Part shown: in pieces, positions 1 through 7,313 of the stretch
How positions within the stretch are numbered: the first letter of the stretch is position 1
Layout of the letters: every line of letters begins with the position of its first letter
Virus record (IMG/VR): IMGVR_UViG_3300037322_000390
Coordinates: 1-36,633 of that record
Origin: a virus
Reading direction: 5' to 3' (one strand)
DNA length: 36,633 nucleotides
Notes under the pieces: model-generated
Database searches by the model: none
What the model was told of the DNA's origin: nothing
The model's input: only the letters and a program-made list of their open reading frames with translations
Position numbers and translations under genes: made by a program

Positions 1-11
1 CGCCACACGAC
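1..11. repeat. Terminal direct repeat (left copy)
   Basis: CGCCACACGAC at the very start is identical to the last 11 bases of the window (36623-36633). This fits a circular or circularly permuted molecule cut at this point. The same sequence is also one arm of the 36599-36633 hairpin, so a natural repeat is possible. Joining the ends gives two successive units of CGA-C10-(T)ATCGCCA. Confidence 0.6.
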
Positions 12-171
12 CCCCCCCCCTATCGCCATTTTTTTTATCGGGTTCGCATTGCTGGGGTGCACTTTTCTGCACCCCTTAAAATGCCGGGAAAAATCGGAAT
101 CCTCAGGATTTTTATATTCATCGTTGACGGAAAGTCGTGTCTCTTGTATTGTTTGATTAGAACTCATAGAG

Positions 172-181
172 CCCCCCCCCC
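172..181. repeat. C10 homopolymer tract
   Basis: A run of exactly ten C, flanked by ATAGAG and TTTGGG. It has the same length as the tracts at 11-20 and 36611-36620. Such runs are rare in the rest of this AT-rich genome and cluster around the presumed origin. The equal length could be real or a base-calling ceiling. Confidence 0.7.
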
Positions 182-264
182 TTTGGGTCTTTGTGGTTCG
201 AATAGAATGTCCTTTCGTATTTTTCGGAATTTACATCCATTGATTCCAGCCTATATTTTGTCTT

Positions 265-294
265 GGGGCTCTTATCCGTAAGAGCTCCTTTTTT
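265..294 (+). terminator. Rho-independent terminator
   Basis: Inverted repeat GGGGCTCTTA / TAAGAGCTCC with a TCCG loop, followed by six T. The stem has one weak position (G/T) and is otherwise GC-rich. It would stop plus-strand transcripts coming from the origin region before they run antisense into the 293-565 gene. The last Ts overlap the stop codon of that minus-strand gene. Confidence 0.75.
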
Positions 295-565
295 ATTCCC
301 CGTCATCGAAAGCCGCCAGCGTCACAGAAATGCCCTCGTCAAAGTGGTGCCATTCCAAAAGATTTTCTAACGCCAATTTTTTGATCTGATTGCAGAATTT
401 TGCCCAGCCTAAATTTAGGTCATTTCGCACCATTTCGCGAGAAAAATACACCGATCCAAAAGAATCCGCCCGATTTATGCATTGCAGATAAGCTGAAATT
501 GCATCGGGACAGTGTCTCGAAATCTGGTCTAGAACTTGTTGTGAGGTAATTGCGTATAAATCCAT
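293..565 (-). CDS. Hypothetical protein, possible winged-helix fold
   Basis: A 90-residue protein that I do not recognise. The start is well supported: AAAGGA sits six bases before the ATG. The N-terminal part (about 5-40) is helical with Cys/His residues. The C-terminal half, with the segment FSREMVRNDLNLGWAKFCNQ, reads like a helix-turn-helix followed by a short beta wing, so a small DNA-binding regulator is possible. It stands alone on the minus strand between the origin side and the recombination cassette. Its upstream DNA holds a 24-bp inverted repeat (585-681) and, further out, a minus-strand TATAAT at 713-718, so it may be autoregulated. Function is unknown. Confidence 0.6.
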   Translation of the reverse strand: MDLYAITSQQVLDQISRHCPDAISAYLQCINRADSFGSVYFSREMVRNDLNLGWAKFCNQIKKLALENLLEWHHFDEGISVTLAAFDDGE

Positions 566-584
566 GTTTTCCTTTGTTTGTTTC

Positions 585-681
585 TATGGACTAAAAACGA
601 AAAACACGGTAAGATGGTTGTAACTTCTGGCGAAGTTTTTGTCTTTTTCGTATTTTTCGTGTTTTTCGTTTTTAGTCCATA
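585..681. repeat. Long inverted repeat, 24-bp perfect arms
   Basis: Arms at 585-608 and 658-681 are perfect reverse complements around a 49-base centre. The arms begin TATGGACTAAAAACG and end AAACACG. The right half also repeats a TTTTTCGT-type unit several times. It lies between the start of the 293-565 gene and two plus-strand terminators. I see no target-site duplication, so a mobile element is unlikely. A regulatory RNA hairpin in the leader of the minus-strand gene, or a protein-binding site, fits better. Confidence 0.7.
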
Positions 682-682
682 A

Positions 683-711
683 GGTCCAGATTTTTCGGTC
701 TGGGCCTTTTT
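683..711 (+). terminator. Rho-independent terminator
   Basis: GGTCCAGA pairs with TCTGGGCC (one G-T pair) across an eight-base loop, followed by TTTTTC. It lies directly after the 585-681 inverted repeat and ahead of the recombination operon. It insulates that operon from plus-strand transcription coming from the left, or ends a short plus-strand RNA that includes the inverted repeat. Confidence 0.65.
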
Positions 712-712
712 C

Positions 713-718
713 ATTATA
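713..718 (-). promoter_or_regulatory. Candidate -10 box for the 293-565 gene
   Basis: On the minus strand this reads TATAAT, a perfect -10 hexamer. No good -35 is spaced 17 bases away. The dyad ACGGT-GAAA-ACCGT sits where the spacer would be. The transcript would run through the long inverted repeat before reaching the ATG at 565. Weak on its own because the -35 is missing. Confidence 0.3.
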
Positions 719-722
719 TCTT

Positions 723-742
723 ACGGTTTTCACCGTTTTTTT
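723..742 (+). terminator. Second short plus-strand terminator
   Basis: ACGGT-TTTC-ACCGT hairpin followed by a run of seven T. The stem is only five base pairs, but the position just after another terminator makes a tandem terminator plausible. The same dyad could instead be an operator for the minus-strand -10 at 713-718. Confidence 0.45.
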
Positions 743-783
743 GTCACGCACATTCTAAAAATCAAAAAAAAATTTAAAAAAGC

Positions 784-812
784 TTGTGATTCTGCGCTTG
801 AAATGGTACTTT
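784..812 (+). promoter_or_regulatory. Candidate promoter of the recombination operon
   Basis: TTGTGA (784-789) and TACTTT (807-812) are separated by 17 bases. Transcription would begin about 15 bases before the GAGG site of the first gene (ATG at 834). The match to sigma-70 consensus is four of six in each box, so this is a moderate candidate. It lies immediately downstream of two plus-strand terminators, where an operon promoter is expected. Confidence 0.4.
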
Positions 813-833
813 AAATTTTAAATTTGAGGTAAT

Positions 834-992
834 ATGGAAACTAGATCCGAGGTAATCCTTGTTGTCATGCTGTTTTCAGCGGCAATGACTGTTTTTCTTT
901 TGATATTTTTTGCAATGCATTCTTGTGTAAAGTCTTACGATGATATTGGGCTTTATAAGCGTCCAAAAGAATGGGGGCTGCATGAGCTCTGA
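834..992 (+). CDS. Small single-pass membrane protein
   Basis: A 52-residue protein with GAGG five bases before its ATG. It has one clear membrane helix, about residues 7-29 (EVILVVMLFSAAMTVFLLIF), and a short charged C-terminal tail with a Cys at 31. Its last 11 bases overlap the start of the nuclease gene (ATG at 982, TGA at 990-992), which implies translational coupling. The position, first in a recombination operon, gives no direct hint of its role. Holin-like or membrane-anchor roles are possible but unproven. Confidence 0.6.
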   Translation: METRSEVILVVMLFSAAMTVFLLIFFAMHSCVKSYDDIGLYKRPKEWGLHEL

Positions 993-1545
993 TGAGGAAA
1001 AAGCTCTTTATGTCAGAGTATCAACTGTTCTTTATCCGTTTTCCGGTCTATCATCCGTTCCCAAGGACATCGTGGATAACGCCGCCAGAAGAGGGCAAAA
1101 AGCGCATGATGCTTGCGAAGGGATTATGCAAGGATTCGGAGAAATTGGGGTTGATGCTGAAATCCGTAAATATGTTGACTCATTTAATTTATGGTGGGAA
1201 AAAGGGCATGAGATTATCTCGATCGAAGAGCGATTTTGGGATGATGGCCTAAAATTGACGGGAAAAGTTGATTGCATCGAAAAAATAGGGGAGGGTTTTG
1301 CTGTTGTTGACCTGAAAACATCTTATCAGGAATCAAAAACATGGAGAGCCCAAGGGTGTGCATATGCGATGTTAGCAAAGCAGGCCGGTTATGACATCCG
1401 AGACATTATTTTTTTGCATCTAAAGAAGGATGGCTCTGAACCGAAATTATATCACTATGCTGTTGATGATGACTTTTTTTTGTCTGTTTTGACCACATGG
1501 AACCATTTCTACAAGGGGAAAAATGGAAAATCAAATTGCAGTTAA
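982..1545 (+). CDS. PD-(D/E)XK nuclease, RecB/Cas4-like phage exonuclease
   Basis: A 187-residue protein with the full motif set of RecB-family PD-(D/E)XK nucleases: His42 in RRGQKAHDA, Glu82 in SIEERF, Asp97 in TGKVD, the D-x-K triad VVDLKT at 108-113, and Gln124/Tyr128 in the QGCAYA motif. In phages such enzymes resect double-stranded ends and hand single strands to an annealing protein; here the RecT-like gene overlaps its 3' end by 23 bases. I chose ATG 982 because GGGGG lies just before it and it overlaps the upstream small gene. A longer form starting at 940 would add 14 residues. No iron-sulfur cysteine cluster is obvious, which argues against a true Cas4. Confidence 0.85.
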   Translation: MSSDEEKALYVRVSTVLYPFSGLSSVPKDIVDNAARRGQKAHDACEGIMQGFGEIGVDAEIRKYVDSFNLWWEKGHEIISIEERFWDDGLKLTGKVDCIEKIGEGFAVVDLKTSYQESKTWRAQGCAYAMLAKQAGYDIRDIIFLHLKKDGSEPKLYHYAVDDDFFLSVLTTWNHFYKGKNGKSNCS

Positions 1546-2311
1546 AGAGACACAAGAACTGTCGGTTAACGCGTTAAAAACGGCTCTTCCAACAGAGCAC
1601 GAAATGCAGGTTTTTACGACTATTGCAAAGCAAGCCGCAGAAAGCAAAATGTATCGTAATTACGGAGATCAAGCCGGGATTATGATGACGATTTTAGCAG
1701 CAAGAGAGCTAGGGATTCCGCCGATGTTAGCATTAAATGGAGGAATTGCTAACATCCAGGGAAAATTAGAGATTTCGGCTCGATTGATGAATGCATTGAT
1801 GCGTCGAGCTGGCATAAAAATTGTAATTCGTGAAAGCACGGATGAAAAATGCACTTTAACGGGGTCGCGCTCAGATTCTCAGGATCTGGCAACAGTCTCG
1901 TATACAATACAAGATGCACAACGGGCGGGGCTTGTAAAATCAGGCGGTGGATGGACGAAATTTCCGAAAGATATGTGTTTTGCCAGGGCTATTTCTAGGC
2001 TAGCGAGACAGATTGCCCCTGATATTATTGGAGGCTGTTACGTAGAAGGAGAAATTAGGCAATTGATAAATGAAGAGGCGTATGTTGAAGTAGCCCCAAT
2101 CCCCCCTGTTATATGTGTTTATGAAGATCAAATATCGGAGCTACTTGGGAAGATTAAAGCTTCTGATCACTCGGAATTTATGGAATATTTCGATACGGTT
2201 AAAAATCATTTTGACTGGACTAAAGAAGAGACGGTTAAAAAGTTTTTAGGCGAGAAAGATATCGTGCAAAAATATGAATCATGGAAAAACAAAAGGAAAA
2301 AAAATGTGTGA
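1523..2311 (+). CDS. recT: RecT-family single-strand annealing protein
   Basis: A 262-residue protein whose middle (about 45-185) has the pattern of phage RecT-like recombinases: the ILAARELGIPPMLALNGG block, the IQGKLEISARLMNALMRRAG block, and the GGWTKFPKDMCFARAISRLA block followed by APDIIGG. These proteins coat resected 3' single strands and anneal them to homologous DNA. It overlaps the upstream nuclease by 23 bases, the usual exonuclease/annealase pair. AAGGGG sits eight bases before the ATG. The C-terminal 70 residues are charged and less typical. Normal length for the family. The pair may support concatemer formation or marker exchange with other phages. Confidence 0.82.
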   Translation: MENQIAVKETQELSVNALKTALPTEHEMQVFTTIAKQAAESKMYRNYGDQAGIMMTILAARELGIPPMLALNGGIANIQGKLEISARLMNALMRRAGIKIVIRESTDEKCTLTGSRSDSQDLATVSYTIQDAQRAGLVKSGGGWTKFPKDMCFARAISRLARQIAPDIIGGCYVEGEIRQLINEEAYVEVAPIPPVICVYEDQISELLGKIKASDHSEFMEYFDTVKNHFDWTKEETVKKFLGEKDIVQKYESWKNKRKKNV

Positions 2312-2513
2312 CATGAAAAAGACGGCAATATCTATTTTATGTGTGTTTTTTTGTATGCTTGTGATGCTGTTTTTGGGGATGACAATTTTGTCTGGATGCA
2401 CTTTAAGCTTTCAGAATGTAATGACTTCTGGAGAAGCAAATGATATCGTTGACTCAAGTCCACAAACAGATGCTGACGTTGACGGGACATTAACCCTGCC
2501 AACAACATTATGA
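2304..2513 (+). CDS. Putative phage lipoprotein
   Basis: A 69-residue protein. The start at 2304 follows AAGGA and overlaps the end of recT by eight bases. It has a lysine-containing N-region, a hydrophobic core (about 8-26) and the lipobox LSGC at about 28-31, so it should be lipid-anchored after signal peptidase II cleavage. The mature part is about 38 residues, acidic, ending in a threonine-rich tail. Phage lipoproteins of this size are often superinfection-exclusion factors or outer-membrane spanins. No lysis partner is visible nearby, so either role is only a suggestion. Confidence 0.65.
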   Translation: MCDMKKTAISILCVFFCMLVMLFLGMTILSGCTLSFQNVMTSGEANDIVDSSPQTDADVDGTLTLPTTL

Positions 2514-2749
2514 TGGCAGAATATGTTATTAGCCCATCAGGAAAAATAAAAAAGGCAAAAAAACAACCAGCTTGGACAGAATTAAAAGAAAAAACCCCAA
2601 GTGAATACGCGCTAGTTTTTTTAAAATCTAAAAACGGAAATATAAAAACGGGGTGGTTAACCCCGTTTGGCTGGGATGGTCTTCATATCAAAAAAAACGA
2701 AGAATTTATATCTTGGAGAAAAAAATACCGATGCATAGAGGTTAGATGA
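2510..2749 (+). CDS. Hypothetical basic protein
   Basis: A 79-residue lysine-rich protein, not recognised. The ATGA overlap with the preceding lipoprotein gene (2510-2513) shows translational coupling. It contains several Trp residues (WTEL, GWLTPFGWDG, ISWRKKY). The core IKTGWLTPFGWDGLHIKK may be a small beta fold. It ends the plus-strand operon six bases before the convergent tail-fibre gene. Its sequence also holds the terminator of the opposite late operon (2646-2668). Confidence 0.6.
   Translation: MMAEYVISPSGKIKKAKKQPAWTELKEKTPSEYALVFLKSKNGNIKTGWLTPFGWDGLHIKKNEEFISWRKKYRCIEVR
2634..2668 (-). terminator. Terminator of the late operon, inside the convergent gene
   Basis: AAACGGGG (2646-2653) and CCCCGTTT (2661-2668) form a perfect eight-base-pair stem with a seven-base loop. 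Read on the minus strand, the hairpin is followed by TTTTTATATTT, a good U-tract. It lies about 90 bases past the stop codon of the last late gene (2755). It would end the 21-kb leftward transcript while lying inside the coding sequence of the 2510-2749 gene. Confidence 0.7.
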
Positions 2750-2754
2750 ATGGC

Positions 2755-4497
2755 TTAATTCACCCTTGTTGCAGATATTCTTCCGTATGTATTCGGCGAT
2801 GAGCTGGCGGTAAAAGCCGCTTCAGCCCTTAAATATAGTGTTTTTGTTCCATTTGCCACGGTGACCCTTACTCTATATGAGGGGATTGTAATCCCGATAT
2901 CCGTTGCGCCGCTATTTGTGAACGTTGTTGCGACTGTTTGATTACCGTATGTGGAATTTGCTATTGTGGCACTTGTTACGCCAATCGACCCAATTTGATG
3001 TGTTGTAGTCGTCAACCCCGAGAACATAACAATCCCGGTAACATCCCAATTCCCAGGAGTTAGCACTATAGATGTTACATCAACCGCGGTAGCTGTTGTT
3101 AACGCAACGGTAGATCCATTATAAGGGATAAACGAAGATATGTATTCTCCTAGATACCCAGCGGTAATTGTTGACCCAGAGAAATTACCAAAAATCTTCC
3201 CATTATCAACGGAACGCCTATCTAAAGTGAGGGGTGTCGCTGGCAAAAGCGGATTGTCATACATAAACCCAATATTTGTATAGACTAAAGTACCATTCCC
3301 ATCGATTGGGATAGAATTTTCTGAATATATTCCCGAGCTGTTAATGTACAGATTTGAGGTAACGGTAATTGCTACAGCGGTTCCAGATATTACCGTGCAA
3401 TTTCGCAGATAATTATTGTTGGTTCCAGAGGTTGCGCCAATGGTTAGGGATTGTCGGTTATTTTCGTAGGTGTTAAATTCTACATGATCCGCAGAAATTC
3501 TCCCCGTTCCCGAGGTTGTAATTGGAAAACGGATGGATGACCATCGGATAATCAGCGTATTAGAAGAAGCAAATGTGCTTTGCACGGTTGTGTTTGAGTT
3601 TTCTAAAGCGTTAACCCCGAAAAATGTTAGTGAAGCAGTTCCAGTAACCGCAAAAACTCCATATGACAACGTCTGAGTGTTAAGCCAGGAATTAATTACA
3701 CGTATTGAAGGAGAAGAACCCGTAGAGGCAAGCTGAATATGCGTAAAATCAAGGCAATCTAAATAGCAATTTACGATGAATAATCGAGAAGAGACCGAAC
3801 CGGTCACAGATATTGAATAATCTCCGTTAGTCTGTAGACGCAAATTAGACAAAGTGACGACACCAGACGAAGAAAAAGAACACTTTCCGGCAATTGTCAC
3901 ATTGGGAGTGTACCCCCCGTCATATGAAACAAGATTAACCCCAGCTTTGAGTGTTAAATTCTCCGTGTATGTGCCAGATTTAATGAAAATTGTCTGACCA
4001 GACACAGCCGCATTAATAGCCGCTTGTATGGTGCTGTATGTTCCACGCAATCCAACCGTGCTAGAGGGGTCAACAACAAATGCGGTTGTTGATGTCCGAT
4101 CCTCAATAGATAGAGTTGATCCCGAACCAATTGTTTGCATAACTGGAATTGACCCGTTTTGTTGGCCGTAGATATTCCAATTTTCCATGTCCGGAGGCAA
4201 TGCAATCGAATCATCTCCCGTAATCGTCTTAGCATATAAATCACCACTGCTATCACCTATTTGTACCCAGTAGGCTACATTTGCAACGATTTTAGATAGA
4301 TACCAAGAATCACCTTCATCTCCAGTTGTTGGGTCTTTTGAAACATTCCACAGCGTGTTTTTTGCATAAAGCTTGCCCGTTTCTGGCTGCCGATAATCTG
4401 TGCTTAAAGGGGCTCTGTTACGACTAACAACAACGCAATTTGCTACATTTGGGCCAACGTATTTATTGGGTGTATTTGGGCTAAGTCCTGATGTCAC
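2755..4497 (-). CDS. Tail fibre/spike with right-handed beta-helix
   Basis: A 580-residue protein, last gene of the late operon. Residues 1-125 are a virion-attachment or connector part. About 150-200 carry the pectinesterase-type start of a beta-helix (TYSTIQAAINAAVSGQTIFI, then SGTYTENLTLKAGVNL). About 200-430 are Thr/Ser/Asn-rich beta-helix rungs. The final 130 residues look like a jelly-roll head domain for receptor binding. It shares the helix entry segment with the neighbouring 4829-6157 protein but has a different C-terminal head, so the two are paralogous spikes with different tips. No catalytic motif is visible. The start overlaps the 4481-4810 gene by 17 bases. Confidence 0.78.
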   Translation of the reverse strand: MTSGLSPNTPNKYVGPNVANCVVVSRNRAPLSTDYRQPETGKLYAKNTLWNVSKDPTTGDEGDSWYLSKIVANVAYWVQIGDSSGDLYAKTITGDDSIALPPDMENWNIYGQQNGSIPVMQTIGSGSTLSIEDRTSTTAFVVDPSSTVGLRGTYSTIQAAINAAVSGQTIFIKSGTYTENLTLKAGVNLVSYDGGYTPNVTIAGKCSFSSSGVVTLSNLRLQTNGDYSISVTGSVSSRLFIVNCYLDCLDFTHIQLASTGSSPSIRVINSWLNTQTLSYGVFAVTGTASLTFFGVNALENSNTTVQSTFASSNTLIIRWSSIRFPITTSGTGRISADHVEFNTYENNRQSLTIGATSGTNNNYLRNCTVISGTAVAITVTSNLYINSSGIYSENSIPIDGNGTLVYTNIGFMYDNPLLPATPLTLDRRSVDNGKIFGNFSGSTITAGYLGEYISSFIPYNGSTVALTTATAVDVTSIVLTPGNWDVTGIVMFSGLTTTTHQIGSIGVTSATIANSTYGNQTVATTFTNSGATDIGITIPSYRVRVTVANGTKTLYLRAEAAFTASSSPNTYGRISATRVN

Positions 4498-4810
4498 TGA
4501 TTTCCCTTTGTAATCTATTTTTATACACAGAAAGAGATGTAATCATTTCGCATGTTTTCTTTTCGTCTTTCAGAATCTCATTGACTTCCGCCATCGTTTT
4601 TTTTTGGAATTCATCACACTCCAAAAGATCTTTTTTATGCTGTTCAATCATTCGTTTTTTGCACTGGTCGATTTTCCCTTGTGACGGGCCTTGAAAAAAC
4701 CAATCCTGAATACTGAGCAAGTCATGATCCAAACATATCTGATCATGCGCATCAAAAATCAATGTAATAGCCAGGTCTCCATTCTCAAGTTTTTTGCTTT
4801 CGGTTTTCAT
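4481..4810 (-). CDS. Small charged tail-region protein
   Basis: A 109-residue protein. I chose ATG 4810 because AAGGTGA precedes it. The N-terminal part is a short beta segment (DLAITLIFDAHDQICLDHDL). Then comes the conserved-looking SIQDWFFQGPSQGKIDQCKKRM block and a charged helix to the end. Similar small proteins with the D-L-L-S-I-x-D-W...GKI..CKKRM pattern occur beside structural genes of other phages, without an assigned role. It lies between two spike genes and overlaps the downstream one, so a fibre-assembly or small virion role is likely. Confidence 0.6.
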   Translation of the reverse strand: MKTESKKLENGDLAITLIFDAHDQICLDHDLLSIQDWFFQGPSQGKIDQCKKRMIEQHKKDLLECDEFQKKTMAEVNEILKDEKKTCEMITSLSVYKNRLQREISDIRT

Positions 4811-4828
4811 GTTCACCTTTTTTTTGTT

Positions 4829-6157
4829 TTAGCAGATTAATGATATTCCAAGATTTGTCCAGCCGTTAGCCGTTGTTATGTCCGCTACTTTTGTCCCACC
4901 ACCTAGATTCACAGTTATTGTCACTGTGTCGGCTGAATCCATGTCCATGTATGTGCTAAACGGCAAATGCATAAAAGCGTTTGATTCCAACTGGGTATTA
5001 ATAGCTCTAGAATTTCCGATAAAAGTCCGGTTGCTAGCTGCTATTTTTAGCTCACCGTTTGTTGATCCTGACCAACCACTAACACAAACAACTCCAGAAA
5101 TTAAATAACGTCCGGTAACAGGGGCCGTAAATGTCGAAACAGCGTTAAAATTATTGTCTTGGTCGTAGATTTCTGTCGGAAATTGCACAGTATAGGTTGT
5201 TCCGTTACCCGTCACATTTGCTTGCGTTGATGTAGACGTGGCTAAAAATGCTGGTTGTTTTGTAGCCACGTATTTGCCGATATTGCTGTAGACGCCCGTA
5301 AGTGTTGTTGTGTTAATGGTTGAGGAGGTGCCTGCAAATGTTATATTACCATACTGCAAAGTTCCTGCGCCCGTTATTGCGTTTGCATTACTGCTGATAA
5401 TTGTAGTCATATATACGCCTACAGTAGTTCCAGAGCCCACAGAGAATGCCGAAGCAGTTCCCGACCTCACTAAACTGTTGCTGATAAAAGAGCCGCCCGT
5501 GCCTGCTGTCGTTATTGCTGCCGTGTTAATGAGTGAGGTGTCAATTACCGTCCCTGTATTAAAAGAGAAAATTCCCGCTCCATTTGTAGCTACGGGAGCC
5601 GAGAAAAACGTACCCTGAAAATTCATCGACCCCGACATGCTCGTTGCTGTTAATGAGCTTCCCGAATTTGTATAGTATCCGTTGATGTCTCTCCATGTCC
5701 CAGCCCCGGAGCAATAGCTAATACCCGTCGTGCCTAAGTCTCCACCACAATTAGACGAATAGACGCTAGCCCCCACCGAAATAGCCATACCTGAAGCGTT
5801 CACACAATTAATATTGCATCCATTTAATGTTATTGTACTGCCCGATGCTGTTAGAGTTAGTAATGCTGCTCCGTTAGTTTCAAGACATATATTAGTAATA
5901 GTGACGTTTGCTACAACCCCATTGTCGATTAGGTTCCCCTTGATTTTAGTTTGTTCTCCTGAACCGCTTTTATAATTAAGACCCGATAAGTTCACTCCGC
6001 TTTTCATTGTAATGTTTTCAGTGTACGTGCCCGGCCTAATAAAAATGCTCTGTCCTGCTGTAGCAGCTGTAATTGCCGAACCGAGTGTCAGAAAGTCTCC
6101 ATGCCCCCCAGCGTCAACAATATGAGAATATGCAACCGAGTAGTCTTTATATGCCAT
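4829..6157 (-). CDS. Tail spike: beta-helix plus C1q-like jelly-roll
   Basis: A 442-residue protein. The start ATG at 6157 shares one base with the stop of the upstream gene (TAATG), with GGGGGA upstream. Residues 15-60 carry the beta-helix entry (TLGSAITAATAGQSIFIRPG, then TYTENITMKSGVNL), closely matching the 2755-4497 spike. A long Gly/Ser/Thr-rich helix follows. The last ~140 residues (QPAFLATST...FNAVSTFTAPVTGRYLISG...) have the layout of TNF/C1q-like jelly-rolls, which form trimeric receptor-binding heads. Probably one of two or three receptor-binding proteins of this phage. Confidence 0.76.
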   Translation of the reverse strand: MAYKDYSVAYSHIVDAGGHGDFLTLGSAITAATAGQSIFIRPGTYTENITMKSGVNLSGLNYKSGSGEQTKIKGNLIDNGVVANVTITNICLETNGAALLTLTASGSTITLNGCNINCVNASGMAISVGASVYSSNCGGDLGTTGISYCSGAGTWRDINGYYTNSGSSLTATSMSGSMNFQGTFFSAPVATNGAGIFSFNTGTVIDTSLINTAAITTAGTGGSFISNSLVRSGTASAFSVGSGTTVGVYMTTIISSNANAITGAGTLQYGNITFAGTSSTINTTTLTGVYSNIGKYVATKQPAFLATSTSTQANVTGNGTTYTVQFPTEIYDQDNNFNAVSTFTAPVTGRYLISGVVCVSGWSGSTNGELKIAASNRTFIGNSRAINTQLESNAFMHLPFSTYMDMDSADTVTITVNLGGGTKVADITTANGWTNLGISLIC

Positions 6158-7311
6158 TAGTGTATCCCCCAAGAAGTTCCGTTATAAATAACATCGATAG
6201 CCCCGTAATTAGAGGCAATCACGTATGAAGCTGCCCCGTCGATAGTGCCTGCTGCCGGGGTTATTGTTATATTGTTTGTAGAGGCCGACCCGACATAGTC
6301 TTTAATCCTGTATGTCCTTCCTGTATCCGGGGACGCAATGAGATTAATAGTCCTGGGTGCCGAGGTGGCTACTAATATAACATAATCAGTTTTTTTGGTA
6401 GTGTAGGGGTACGTTAATAGTCCAGTAGTTTTTACAACTCTACCGGAATACGTATTTAGATCCCCTGCTAAATATGTTGTGTACGGATCTAGCCCTGTGG
6501 GTGTTATGCCAATACGGATTTTATAGGACTCCCCGACGAAACCATAGTTATTTATACATATATTAGAAGTTTCGGATCCGGAATATGAAGAGCCGGCAGC
6601 AGAACCTATACACGTATTATTCTGCCCCGTTACTAGCGATGAGAGAGAGGCATACCCAACGGCTGTATTTGTAATTCCTCCTCCGGTTGCACTCATTAAC
6701 GAATTAAAGCCAACACCCGTATTTCCGATAAACGTTGTGGTTGCCAGCCCCGCATTGTAACCAACATAAACGTTACTCTGTCCACTATCTATCGCATCTC
6801 CAGCTCCAAGCCCCAGGCAAACGTTAGTGGTGCCCGATGTTATTGCGGATCCAGAACTCCCCAGCATTAAATTTGATAAGCCAAAATCTTGTGTTAATGT
6901 GCCTGAAGAGCCGGCAAAAACCACAGTTGTGTTATCTGTGACAATGTCTATATTATTTGCAACAGGAGCGATTGCGCCACCGGTGTTTCCTGTTAATGTT
7001 TCAACGTTGGAAGCCCCCCCCCCAACAAGAGTTACAAAACCGTTTGCGTCAACACCGAATGACGATGAATCAAAATGAGAAAGGCCACTTTGAGTAACAT
7101 CAGTAGCAGCAACAGCGCTAGATAACTGGGCTTCAACTATAACCGTATTTCCTGAGGCTGTGGTTTGAATCGGGATAGATGATGCGATTACAGAAGTCGC
7201 TAGAAAATCTAACGTATTTAGTATTGGGACAGCGCTTCCCGAATCTGCTATAAACGTTGTTGGTATATTGGGGTTGCTTCCTATAACATCTATATCACCG
7301 GCTTGACTCAT
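6157..7311 (-). CDS. Tail fibre with YadA-head-like repeats
   Basis: A 384-residue protein. After a ~110-residue N-terminal part it has short repeats of the NxxxGxxAG type (SNVYVGYNAG, NTGVGFNSL, NTAVGYASL, NTCIGSAAG), typical of trimeric left-handed beta-roll heads of adhesins and of fibre proteins from viruses and bacteria of amoebae. A GESYKIRIG segment follows. The C-terminal ~80 residues (RTYRIKDYVG...NNITITPAAGTIDGA...YNGTSWGI) are a tip domain found at the end of many phage fibres. Trimeric fibre or adhesin role. It is translationally coupled to the next spike gene. Confidence 0.75.
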   Translation of the reverse strand: MSQAGDIDVIGSNPNIPTTFIADSGSAVPILNTLDFLATSVIASSIPIQTTASGNTVIVEAQLSSAVAATDVTQSGLSHFDSSSFGVDANGFVTLVGGGASNVETLTGNTGGAIAPVANNIDIVTDNTTVVFAGSSGTLTQDFGLSNLMLGSSGSAITSGTTNVCLGLGAGDAIDSGQSNVYVGYNAGLATTTFIGNTGVGFNSLMSATGGGITNTAVGYASLSSLVTGQNNTCIGSAAGSSYSGSETSNICINNYGFVGESYKIRIGITPTGLDPYTTYLAGDLNTYSGRVVKTTGLLTYPYTTKKTDYVILVATSAPRTINLIASPDTGRTYRIKDYVGSASTNNITITPAAGTIDGAASYVIASNYGAIDVIYNGTSWGIH

Positions 7312-7313
7312 AT

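Larger units (their letters stand above)
1..292. other. Origin-side non-coding region with C10 tracts
   Basis: No convincing gene lies here. The only long open frame (57-281, +) has no ribosome binding site and an odd composition. The region starts with an 11-base sequence that also ends the window. It contains two runs of exactly ten C (11-20 and 172-181) and ends in a strong plus-strand terminator (265-294). If the molecule is circular, this DNA continues the repeat-rich stretch at 36514-36633, upstream of the replication initiator. A terminator without an obvious gene in front of it suggests a short plus-strand RNA starting near the origin, perhaps a replication-control RNA; that is inference. 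Confidence 0.6.

Noticed and set aside
57-281. Plus-strand open frame of 74 codons
   Set aside because: No ribosome binding site, crosses a C10 tract (P-P-P run), unlike other proteins here. The region looks like origin-side control DNA.
585-681. Second MITE
   Set aside because: Perfect inverted repeats but no target-site duplication at the borders.
529-714. Minus-strand frame over the inverted repeat
   Set aside because: Its lysine/threonine-rich sequence is a by-product of the repeat (KNTKNTKKTK), and it overlaps a well-supported gene start.
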